This document shows positions 8,019-14,971 of a DNA stretch of 64,000 bases, piece by piece. This DNA comes from a bacterium 1xD8-48. Its GTDB lineage: Bacteria; Bacillota; Clostridia; Lachnospirales; Lachnospiraceae. Each line of letters begins with the position of its first letter. The first letter of the stretch is position 1. The DNA lies in the NCBI GenBank assembly GCA_009917455.1, contig QZDS01000025.1, forward strand, positions 1 through 64,000. The letters run 5' to 3'. The notes beneath the pieces are model-generated. The model was not told the DNA's origin, ran no database searches, and worked only from the letters and a program-made list of their open reading frames with translations. The translations under genes and the position numbers were made by a program.

Positions 8019-8577
8019 ATATGGCATGGTGCTGCTGAAAACCCTGAAACTGCTGAGTTCAAAATCGGAGGGTACGCCTCCCGCCGTCACCTATGCGGGG
8101 GAAAGGGAATTTGAAGACATGAAAAGGAGGATGGGCGAAATTGCCGGTTTCCGTCCATACCGTAAAAGGATGTGCGCAGGCATGGCAGCCGCAGCCGTTC
8201 TGGTGATTGCGGCGCTGCTGCTTGCGGTACATACACATTCCTATGCACGGAGCAATAAAAATGAAAACATACTGGTATATGAATATGACAGTGAGGGAAA
8301 TGCCGGCATTCTGGATTACGGGAACAGTATTCATCAGATAATCTCGTATGATGACAGCTACGTTTATGTGGACAGAGAGGCATTTGAGGATTTTTTGGAT
8401 AAGAACAATGTAGACGGAGATATTTTCATTGTTTTTGGAGATTTTTATAAACTTCCCGGTTTTTCAAGTGGGGGAGAATCCTGCCCATATGAAACAGGTT
8501 CAGATGCCGGAGTAGTCCAGATCCCTTATCAAAGTCAGACGAATGACTGGATGGTGACACTGTTTAAAATTCTGTAA
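7990..8577 (+). pseudogene. C-terminal remnant of an M56 (BlaR1-like) peptidase gene
   Basis: From about 7990 the reading frame gives AHEYGMVLLKTLKL, then 'EFEDMKRRMGEIAGFR', typical of the region after the catalytic helices in M56/BlaR1-like membrane metallopeptidases. A hydrophobic segment (MAAAAVLVIAALLLAV) and an extracytoplasmic tail of ~110 residues follow. The zinc site (HExxH) and the N-terminal membrane helices are missing. The frame is open back to 7837 only because it overlaps the ABC remnant. A deletion joined two genes here. The tail ends 42 bases before the island gene at 8620. Confidence 0.6.
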
Positions 8578-8619
8578 GTGAAAAGGATTTCAAAAAATAT
8601 TATCAAGGAGGACATGATC

Positions 8620-9366
8620 ATGGCAATGGAGATTACAAACAATTACAGCAGCTATGCGGCACAGGGCATGGCGGACAACACAAAGAAAAGAGCGGAGAAG
8701 ACATCGGAACCGGTTAAAACCAACAATACGGAAAGCATATCAGATTATTTAAGCAAATTGCAAAAGCAGGTTCCGTATATGACGCTTGAGGTTGGGAGCG
8801 GCCTGTCGATGACCAGAGATAACAAAATCAATACACTGGCTGTAAACCCTAAATTGCTGGAGAAGATGCAGAATGACCCGGAGAAGGCAAAGGAATATAC
8901 ACAGCGGTTGAAGGATATTGAAAACGCACAGAAATTTGTAGATGGATATATGAAAGCCAAGGGCTCTAAAACAAAATTTAGCCATTGGTATGTGGACGAA
9001 AATGGAAACTACTCACATATCGCCTATTATGAGCATGATAATACCTTCTATAAAAAACTTAGTGAGAAATCACGGGAGAATATAGAAAAACATATTGAAA
9101 AAACAAGAGAAAAAGCGGCAGAAAAACAGAAAGAGTTTCAGGAAAAACTGGAAGAAAAGCGGACTGGACAGGAAGATGGAACAGCAACTCCGAACAAAGC
9201 AGAGCAGCTTTTGGAAGAAAAGATGTCTGAATCCAAAGACGGAACAATTTATCTGAATGACACAGCTATCCGGACGATTATCGAAGCTGTCCAGGAAGAG
9301 GATGCAGGCAAAACCACTGTGAAAGATCAGCCGCAGGTTGGTGCGAATCTGGATTTGAAGATATAA
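8620..9366 (+). CDS. Island protein, MAMEITNNY leader and LDLKI tail
   Basis: Uncharacterised 248-aa paralogue of the 2108 gene. Both begin MAMEITNNY followed by a YAA..AD.TKK pattern. The core carries LEKMQNDPEK, matching LKKMASDPDF in the paralogue. A Lys/Glu-rich helix spans residues ~145-190, and the C-terminal block ends in LDLKI, close to the FDLKA tail. No signal peptide or membrane helix is seen. AAGGAGG lies eight bases before ATG 8620; the longer frame from 8578 runs into the preceding stop region and is rejected. It is probably expressed with the remnant at 9367. Function unknown, but it looks intact, so its function is probably selected. Confidence 0.75.
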   Translation: MAMEITNNYSSYAAQGMADNTKKRAEKTSEPVKTNNTESISDYLSKLQKQVPYMTLEVGSGLSMTRDNKINTLAVNPKLLEKMQNDPEKAKEYTQRLKDIENAQKFVDGYMKAKGSKTKFSHWYVDENGNYSHIAYYEHDNTFYKKLSEKSRENIEKHIEKTREKAAEKQKEFQEKLEEKRTGQEDGTATPNKAEQLLEEKMSESKDGTIYLNDTAIRTIIEAVQEEDAGKTTVKDQPQVGANLDLKI

Positions 9367-9737
9367 GAGGAGGCGAGGGTGCATCAAAGGGACAAACGAC
9401 AATCGGAAAAAGATTGTGCCTGTATCAGATGAAGTAAGAGCAGAACTGGCGGAAGTAGTAAAACAGGATTTTATTGCCACCAATGGATGGGGCAAGCCGG
9501 ATGGAAGCAAGAAACCAGATATAATCAATAAATATTTGAAAATGCTTCCGTCTGAACAGCGTAATTCTGCGGCATGGACTTTACAGCGTATGACAGGGGA
9601 TTATGCCACAAAAATGGAAAAATTAGTAAGAGAGAACCATCCAGGCTGGAAACCGGGGGGACGCCTTTGACACGAGCATTTTAGACCAGCTTGACGGGAC
9701 GCCCGGAGGCGAGGGGAGTGTATTTATAAGGCAATGA
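9367..9737 (+). pseudogene. Island gene remnant, frameshifted at a G6 run
   Basis: An open frame without a convincing start contains 'NRKKIVPVSDEVRAELAE', which aligns with 'SRKRIISIPESSRDEMFE' in the gene at 12349. It stops at 9670 just after GGGGGG (9655-9660). Shifting frame at that run continues as DAFDTSILDQLDGTPGG to a stop at 9735-9737. A homopolymer slip is therefore likely, either real or a sequencing error. The 5' end and leader are missing. GTG 9416 could start an 84-aa fragment. Confidence 0.5.
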
Positions 9738-9738
9738 A

Positions 9739-9795
9739 CCGCTCGGACTTATTACGAGGGAGCTGATGCGGCTCGAACGACAGAGGGGCTGCAGT
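9739..9795 (+). repeat. Repeated intergenic leader, copy 3
   Basis: Third copy of the leader: CGGACTTATTA, GGGAGC-N7-GGCTC, then CGACAGAGGGG. The GAGC/GCTC stem is kept while loop bases differ from the copies at 2822 and 3754. It precedes the MGINGIG remnant at 9823 and the lipoprotein at 9898. Confidence 0.65.
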
Positions 9796-9822
9796 AATAA
9801 AAATGATGGAGGATTGAACGAA

Positions 9823-9897
9823 ATGGGTATTAACGGAATAGGATAGAATTATTGTCAGGACAATGTATCAACCAATAAGGATTAGGAGGCCATTACA
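9823..9897 (+). pseudogene. GIG leader remnant in frame with a lipoprotein gene
   Basis: ATG 9823, after GGAGGAT, reads MGINGIG and then a TAG. Past it the frame gives NYCQDNVSTNKD and a second stop, then runs in frame into the lipoprotein ATG at 9898. NYC also follows the leader in the 3836 gene. It is therefore a dead leader joined to the 5' side of another gene, or a seven-codon leader peptide. At 11813 the equivalent leader is still open into a lipoprotein. Confidence 0.55.
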
Positions 9898-10320
9898 ATG
9901 AAAAAATATCGTCTGATTCTATTAATGTTAGCTGTGTTGTTATGTGTTATGGCAACAGGCTGTTCAAGTAAGGATACCGACATTTCGTCCATTTTTGGCG
10001 ATGTACTTCCTGAAAAAATCACGAGCATTGAGGTGAGCGGTTATTATAACGGTGGTGTCTTAGAACCGTGGGAGTTGACACGGGAAGAAATTGAGGAACT
10101 AAACGCATGGCTTTCTGAACTTTTATTAAAACATAGGACATACGCCGAAGGGGAGACTCCCAATGAAGTATGGAACGGTGGATCGGCTTATCAGTTCAAT
10201 GTCAATGATGGGGAACTGTCCTTCTCATGGGCAAACATCGACACGGCATATATTCAATATGACGGCGAGAGGTATGAAATTATAAATAAATCAGTTCCTC
10301 CGCTCAATTTAGATGTTTGA
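9898..10320 (+). CDS. Predicted lipoprotein of unknown function
   Basis: 140-aa protein with a standard lipoprotein signal: KKYR, a hydrophobic stretch, then lipobox MATGC with Cys near residue 22. The mature domain (~118 residues) has alternating strands and helices and many aromatic residues (SGYYNGG, YIQYDGERYEI). The start has AGGAGG nine bases upstream. A dead island leader precedes it in frame. The next gene at 10412 follows closely and may be co-expressed. It should be membrane-anchored on the outer face. No family is recognised. Confidence 0.75.
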   Translation: MKKYRLILLMLAVLLCVMATGCSSKDTDISSIFGDVLPEKITSIEVSGYYNGGVLEPWELTREEIEELNAWLSELLLKHRTYAEGETPNEVWNGGSAYQFNVNDGELSFSWANIDTAYIQYDGERYEIINKSVPPLNLDV

Positions 10321-10411
10321 GAAATATGGGGTATTTCTATCAGGTGGGAAATCGGGGGAGGACAGGACGGACATCTGCAGTGTTCCGACAAAACAGAGAG
10401 AGGAGATTGAA

Positions 10412-10951
10412 ATGGATATAACAGAAATAGCAAAAAGCCATCATGCGGGCATTCAAAAGACGGGAAAGGCATCATCCGGGAAGGAATGGAAGCTGTCCGA
10501 TTCCCTTCGGGAGAAGATAACCGAATATGCCAGGGAAGATGCGGTGCAGGGTGTCTATATGGGGAATAAGTTCCTCGCCCTGCGTAAAAGCGAGGTCGCC
10601 AAAGTCGCACCAGACAGGGCGGTGCTGATGGGGAAGGTCAGTCAGGAAATGGCGGACATGAAAACGATACGAGAGGCTGACAGGAGGTGGCTGTGCCTCC
10701 TGTTTGGCGAGCCGTATGAGGCTAAGTTCCAGTCCGAGGGGACGGGCTCCGCTGTCCATGTGTATGACGGGAACGGTGACGAGGTACTAACCTACACGGC
10801 GGGTGTGGGCTGGCATGAGAAGGAGTCGAAGGCGGAGACGCAGGTACACGGGGCTTTGAAGGCCGCCTACTATTATGCGTTCCGGGCGGCAAGGCAGGAG
10901 ATAAATGCCGGGGCAGTGGAAATGCAGGGCGGCTTTGACGCGAGGGCATAA
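10412..10951 (+). CDS. Island protein family B, FDARA tail
   Basis: Uncharacterised 179-aa protein, homologous to the gene at 13929. Shared patterns are a helical segment (REKITEYAREDA / RKQIREQAYEDF), V-x-PDR, then a strand block (VHVYDGNGDEVLTYTAGVGW / IEFYDKNGEMVATYSNNGW) and a helical end. It ends in GGFDARA, matching FDIKA, FDLKA and FEAKA in other island proteins. The start ATG 10412 has AGAGGAG upstream; the longer frame from 10313 overlaps the previous stop and is rejected. The second half is GC-rich compared with its AT-rich neighbours, suggesting a different origin. No signal peptide or transmembrane helix is seen. Confidence 0.7.
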   Translation: MDITEIAKSHHAGIQKTGKASSGKEWKLSDSLREKITEYAREDAVQGVYMGNKFLALRKSEVAKVAPDRAVLMGKVSQEMADMKTIREADRRWLCLLFGEPYEAKFQSEGTGSAVHVYDGNGDEVLTYTAGVGWHEKESKAETQVHGALKAAYYYAFRAARQEINAGAVEMQGGFDARA

Positions 10952-10988
10952 GTTTAATGGGCGGGTTTGTGAATGGCGGCACAACAGT

Positions 10989-11018
10989 TTGATAGGATGC
11001 CTTATAATCCGATATAAT
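10989..11018 (+). promoter_or_regulatory. Promoter before the broken response regulator
   Basis: TTGATA (10989-10994), 18 bases, TATAAT (11013-11018), 28 bases before the ATG of the response regulator remnant. The spacing and boxes are near consensus, so the regulator locus may still be transcribed. Confidence 0.55.
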
Positions 11019-11045
11019 TTATGACGGAAAGTAAGGAAAATATGG

Positions 11046-11317
11046 ATGAAGATAGCGGTCTGCGATGACAGCAGGGAGGACAGGGATGCACTACGGGCGC
11101 TGCTGGAAGTTTGCGGTCATGATTTTGAGATAAGGGAATACGGCTCCGGCGCGGAGCTTTATGCGGATACACCAGAGCTTCCTCATCAACATGAGGTATA
11201 TCGGGAAACTCAGCAGCTATGTCATGGTGCTGACCACGGGGAAGGAGATATCCGTCCCGAAGTCCAGGTACCCGGAAGTGAAGAGGCAGTACACATTGTT
11301 TAAGGGTCTGAGTGATC
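11046..11317 (+). pseudogene. LytTR response regulator with internal deletion
   Basis: The first ~40 codons are a receiver start (IAVCDD acid pocket, EVCGHDFEIREYGSG). At about 11158-11165 the sequence jumps, in another frame, to the end of a LytTR DNA-binding domain: RIHQSFLINMRYIGKL...SVPKSRYPEVKRQY. The phospho-acceptor Asp and most of both domains are missing. An internal deletion of roughly 150 codons plus a frameshift explains it. The promoter at 10989 is intact. A kinase remnant follows at once, the normal order for a LytTR/GHKL pair. Confidence 0.7.
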
Positions 11318-11664
11318 ATGGCATTATGGATGCTTTCTTTCTGTATCATGGCGATAGAGACGTGGGGCAGCATATATTTCTTTGATACCTTTTTGAGGAA
11401 AAAGGATGCAGGGCGGAGGCAAAGGTGCAAATGGCATATCTCTTTCTGTCTGTGGGGTTGATATTCATCAACATCCTTGTCATAAAGCTGATGCAGGGAA
11501 TCCTTGAAAAAGAGGAGCTGCTCCGGGAAAGCGCGCTGGCAGGCCAGAAGAAGGAGAGCCAGCTTGCCCATTACCGGGATATGCAGGCGGTGGCGGATAA
11601 ATACGGGGGCGATTTCGCTGTTCCCTGTGACGCGGAAAAGTTCCAGGCGGTGGTGATGTTATGA
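11318..11664 (+). pseudogene. GHKL sensor kinase remnant with internal deletions
   Basis: ATG 11318 opens a frame with a hydrophobic helix and FLRKKDAGRRQR, like the start of a small GHKL sensor. The frame breaks near 11420 and resumes as 'LFLSVGLIFINILVIKLMQG', then a helical linker (EKEELLRESALAGQKKESQL). At about 11585 it jumps directly to the protein's extreme C-terminus, ADKYGGDF...FQAVVML. The H-, N- and G-boxes are all absent. It is inactive as a kinase and mirrors the deletion seen in the regulator before it. Confidence 0.65.
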
Positions 11665-11700
11665 AATTTATGGTCATTTCGTGCAATTTATAGTCACTTG
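11664..11700 (+). promoter_or_regulatory. LytTR-like direct-repeat site
   Basis: AATTTATGGTCATTT at 11665 and AATTTATAGTCACTT at 11685 repeat with a 20-base step, each followed by GTGCAA or similar. The core TTYATRGWCA also fits the pair at 7324 and 7345. It lies 113 bases before the lipoprotein at 11813. It is probably an operator for an intact LytTR regulator elsewhere. Confidence 0.5.
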
Positions 11701-11812
11701 GTGCAATTGCGGTTTGAAATGCGGGCGTATCTGCCGATAGATTTTATGAAACGGCAAATTATGCGTATAGGAAAAATGGGCATAAAAATATTAAACCAAG
11801 GAGGGTGTGTTA

Positions 11813-12322
11813 ATGAATGTTAGTGGATTTGGTGCAAGTAACAATGTAGGTATTCGCATGAAAAAGCTATTGGCATTATTTTGGGTATTGACTTGTATGC
11901 TGTCATTAGTTGCTTGCGATAAAGCAACTGGTAGTAGAGAACCTGTAACAGGTGGTGCGGTTTCAGATATGCCTGAGGTTGATAAAAATGTTTCTGGTGA
12001 AACAGAACAGACGCAGGAAGCGATTGTTGAAAGTATAAGTGGAACAATTACTCGTATAGATGAAGATAATATTTATGATTTGAACGAAGAAGAAGTAAAA
12101 ATAATCGCAGAGATCATTGAAAATGGCACCTGGAATACAGAAGGGACTGCCGAATGTGCCAATGATTGCAAACTTATAATTAATGAAAGAACATATTATT
12201 ATCACTCGGAATGTGGAACATTCAATGACAAAGAGAACAATCAGAACTTACCTGTAACAACTAAAGAGAAAGAAAGTATAAATGTAATATTAGCCCACTA
12301 TATAACACTTGGTTCAGAGTAA
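11813..12322 (+). CDS. Lipoprotein with in-frame GIG leader extension
   Basis: 169-aa protein. The ATG at 11813 has AAGGAGGG seven bases upstream and encodes MNVSGFGASNNVGIR, an island leader. Directly after comes MKKLLALF and a normal lipoprotein signal with lipobox LVAC. The inner ATG at 11858 has no good ribosome site. Either the signal peptide carries a 15-residue leader extension, or translation restarts inside. The mature part is Asp/Glu/Thr-rich, then has a compact domain (EEEVKIIAEIIENGTW; NERTYYYHSECGTF) with two or three Cys. The AT-rich composition differs from the GC-rich remnants just before it. No family is recognised. Confidence 0.65.
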   Translation: MNVSGFGASNNVGIRMKKLLALFWVLTCMLSLVACDKATGSREPVTGGAVSDMPEVDKNVSGETEQTQEAIVESISGTITRIDEDNIYDLNEEEVKIIAEIIENGTWNTEGTAECANDCKLIINERTYYYHSECGTFNDKENNQNLPVTTKEKESINVILAHYITLGSE

Positions 12323-12348
12323 TCCATGTACTGGCAATTAAAAACCTG

Positions 12349-13104
12349 ATGAAGCAGTATGATAAGGATGGTGACTACATAGACCCGACTACGGGGCTTG
12401 CGGGACTGCTCATGACGGAGGAAAATGCCGCGAGCAGGAAACGGATTATTTCTATTCCTGAAAGCAGCCGGGATGAGATGTTTGAGCTTACGAAAAAGGA
12501 ATTCCTGCAGGGCAACGGTATGGGGGATGGGGATACAACGAAAAGGTCAGTTGTTTACACGGCTGGACTTGAACTTTCAATCAAGGACGAGACCAGCAGC
12601 CTGAAAGGGAATCTCAACGATGATAAGGATGTGGATTTCTATAATTTTTCCATCCCATTTATGAGCACTCAGCGGAATTACTTTGGCGTCGAAGTCTACA
12701 TCGATATGCCGGAGGGCTGTGATTACGACCTTACCCTGTATGACGAATACGGCAGCCAGGTGGGGAAGGCGGAGTGGGACGGCGAGGGGCGGAAAAAGCT
12801 GACCGTCCCTAATTGGGATATCAATACCAATAAATGCTGCCTCAAGGTAGAAATCGGAAACGGGGAGGAGGCTTCTCCGGATGATTATTACAAGATCAGT
12901 TTCCGTGTTTCCGAAAATAAGGAGCATGAAAAAACCGATGCTATAAGGGAATCATATGGGACTCTCCACAACGCATACAGCCGGAAGGATGAAAACTGGC
13001 GGGAATATCCTGACCAGTATAATGCAGTCCTGCGGGAGACGGAGCAGAATTATATAAAAGAGCTGGAGCAGTTCCACCAGAAGCAGTTTGACAGCCTGCC
13101 GTAA
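12349..13104 (+). pseudogene. 5'-truncated island gene joined to a PPC-like beta domain
   Basis: The frame is open without a good ribosome site and continues upstream past ATG 12349, so the 5' end appears lost. Residues ~28-65 (SRKRIISIPESSRDEMFE..., NGMGDGD) match the remnant at 9367. From residue ~80 a beta-rich domain follows (DVDFYNFSIPF, YDLTLYDEYGSQV, CCLKVEIGNG, YYKISFRVSE), like the prepeptidase C-terminal (PPC) fold found in extracellular proteins. A helical tail ends the protein. It could still be translated from 12349. No signal peptide is left on this copy. The PPC assignment is by pattern only. Confidence 0.5.
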
Positions 13105-13360
13105 GAAAAGAAGTATAAGGGCGGGCGCACCGTGGATGAACTGCTGCAGGACATGGCAGCGGGGATGTGTCCGTGGATGGGATGGAGGATGAAACTGTCC
13201 GGGAACAGGTGCAGAAACTGATAGTTTCACTTCAAAGTTCCAGTTTAAGGATGGGGCGTTTTCCGTGGCGGACAGCGGTTTTGCGGTGGATGGGCGCACT
13301 GGATGGACGGTTTACGCCACATTCCTCTGGAAATATGTATTCCGATATGTATAAATATCA
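13105..13360 (+). pseudogene. Heavily frameshifted family B remnant
   Basis: Protein-like pieces appear in three frames in the expected order: KYKGGRTVDELLQDMAAG, then VDGMEDETVREQVQKLI, then FSVADSGFAVDGRTGWTVYA. The last piece resembles the strand block with GWTMYT in the gene at 13929. At least two frameshifts separate them. No start or usable product is seen. Confidence 0.45.
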
Positions 13361-13405
13361 ATTCAAGACGGTTTTATAAACAGCGACAATGGAGGATTAT
13401 AAAAA

Positions 13406-13903
13406 ATGGGCATTAGTGGAATAGGGACAGCGGGATATCCGCTGACAGGATACACAGCAAGGAAAATGGAAAGAAGTGTGGAACCCGGAACTGTGGGATT
13501 CATGGAAACGGTGGAAGAAAAGGCGGCGCAGGGCAGAGCCGCCGACATGGACGAGAAAGCCTTTGAGATGGTCGACCCGAACGCCCCGCAGGAAGTGAAG
13601 GATGCGTGGATGGATGCGGCGAAAGAAGTAAATGCGAATGGCATGGGAATCCGGAGCAACGGAATGATGAGCCACATATCGCAGATGATGGTGCAGCGGC
13701 TTAATAAACAGCTTAAGGGTGAAACAGAGAATTTTGACATCCTTGGTAACACGGTGGAATCTGCGATTCGGGCAACGAAAAAGGCGCTGTATGACTTGGA
13801 GCATCCCAAAGTATATACACCCAGGAGCATAGAGGTTCAGCAGGCACGTATCAAGGAAGGGGAATTTTACAGGGCGTTTTTGGAGAGGTTGGAGCAGTTA
13901 TAA
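13406..13903 (+). CDS. Island protein with MGISGIG leader
   Basis: 165-aa uncharacterised protein starting MGISGIGTAGYPLTGY, a full island leader, with GGAGGAT upstream. The remainder is mostly helical, with a distinctive middle (DPNAPQEVKDAWMDAAKEV, then NGMGIRSNGMMSHISQMMVQ) that differs from the other island proteins. It lacks an FDxKA tail and ends FLERLEQL. No signal peptide or transmembrane helix is seen. The next gene starts 25 bases later. It shares only the leader with its neighbours, which suggests the leader is a separable module. Function unknown. Confidence 0.75.
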   Translation: MGISGIGTAGYPLTGYTARKMERSVEPGTVGFMETVEEKAAQGRAADMDEKAFEMVDPNAPQEVKDAWMDAAKEVNANGMGIRSNGMMSHISQMMVQRLNKQLKGETENFDILGNTVESAIRATKKALYDLEHPKVYTPRSIEVQQARIKEGEFYRAFLERLEQL

Positions 13904-13928
13904 TAGATTTACAGAGGAGGGTGAAATA

Positions 13929-14534
13929 ATGCAGGTAAGTTCGTCCAATAGCACATTACAGAACAGATACTTTTCAGGGACAGGAAGCATAGGCGGTATC
14001 CATCTGCCCGACTTTAATGATAAATATGTTTTCTCCAAAAAGAAAAGCGGCATCAGTGATGAGGAATACCGGAAGCAGATTCGGGAACAGGCCTATGAGG
14101 ATTTTGAAAAAGGGCAGTTCCAGAACAAATCCGAAGGGTTTAACAGGCTGATGAAAAGCTATACATCGGAAGTGTCCCCGGACAGAAAAGGGATCATCAC
14201 TTCCGGCCTGAAAGCTGTTTCCAAAAACAGGCAGAATGTGCTTAAGCCCATAGATTTTGTGGCAACGCTGCTGGAAGGGAAAGTGAAATATCAGAAACTG
14301 ACATCGGGAAACAGCGATTACATAGAGTTTTACGATAAGAACGGGGAAATGGTGGCGACTTATTCCAATAATGGGTGGACGATGTATACCACCAATGCGG
14401 AGGCTTCCAGACAGACGGAAATGTGCATGATTTATAACCAGGCATGGGGAAACGCCAGGAGAGGTATTCCTCTGGCGGGTGAAGAAGCGGTTAATGCGGA
14501 GAATCCGCAGAATAGCTTTGAGGCAAAAGCATAG
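13929..14534 (+). CDS. Island protein family B, FEAKA tail
   Basis: 201-aa uncharacterised protein, intact homologue of the 10412 gene. It has a serine-rich start (MQVSSSNS...YFSGTGS), a helical segment (EEYRKQIREQAYEDF), VSPDRKGI, then a strand block (YIEFYDKNGEMVATYSNNGW) and a helix. The last residues, NSFEAKA, fit the island tail. GAGGAGG precedes ATG 13929. Its partner at 13406 is 25 bases upstream, so they probably form a two-gene unit. No membrane or export signal is obvious. Function unknown. Confidence 0.75.
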   Translation: MQVSSSNSTLQNRYFSGTGSIGGIHLPDFNDKYVFSKKKSGISDEEYRKQIREQAYEDFEKGQFQNKSEGFNRLMKSYTSEVSPDRKGIITSGLKAVSKNRQNVLKPIDFVATLLEGKVKYQKLTSGNSDYIEFYDKNGEMVATYSNNGWTMYTTNAEASRQTEMCMIYNQAWGNARRGIPLAGEEAVNAENPQNSFEAKA

Positions 14535-14905
14535 TGGGAAATAAAACTCATATCCCCGATAAGCCACAGACTGACAAGGCAGGGGGCGGCATCTCCGGCG
14601 TTCCGGCAGATTGGGAAACAGGAATAGGAGGTAAGGGCCAGTATGGAATTATATTCCTTACAGGAATTGCTAAAACAATATTTGGATTGGGGATTTGATT
14701 TTGCTTCCATTTTATTAGGAAGCCTTTCTTTCTGGTTCGTAAAAACGGAGATGTTCGGAGAGCATATGCTGAATGCCACCATCAACTTCGGGCTTTATCC
14801 TGACGGTATTTTACAGAGGGCTTAAGAGATACTCCACCGGAAATCAGATGTCCGCAAGGGTTTAGAACCGGAATTAAAGATTGTAAAAAATGAAATTTAT
14901 AAATA
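14535..14905 (+). other. Gap with two weak open frames
   Basis: A GTG frame at 14534-14698 (GNKTHIPDKPQTDKAGGG...) overlaps the previous stop and looks partly protein-like. Another ORF, 14643-14825 (60 codons, starting MELYSLQELL), has AGGAGG upstream and one hydrophobic stretch (ASILLGSLSFWF). They overlap in different frames, so they may be pieces of one frameshifted gene. No family is recognised. The rest shows nothing clear until the pckA promoter. Confidence 0.3.
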
Positions 14906-14934
14906 TTGACTTTTATAATCAGATTTGCAATAAT
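14906..14934 (+). promoter_or_regulatory. pckA promoter
   Basis: TTGACT (14906-14911), 17 bases, AATAAT (14929-14934), with a TGC just before the -10 box (extended -10). It lies 37 bases before the pckA start. Confidence 0.55.
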
Positions 14935-14971
14935 ATAGGAAATGCGGTAATAATTTAAGGAGGAGATTTAT

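Noticed and set aside
1-14900. Integrated phage or transposon
   Set aside because: No integrase, transposase, relaxase or phage structural gene could be seen, so mobility remains only a suspicion.
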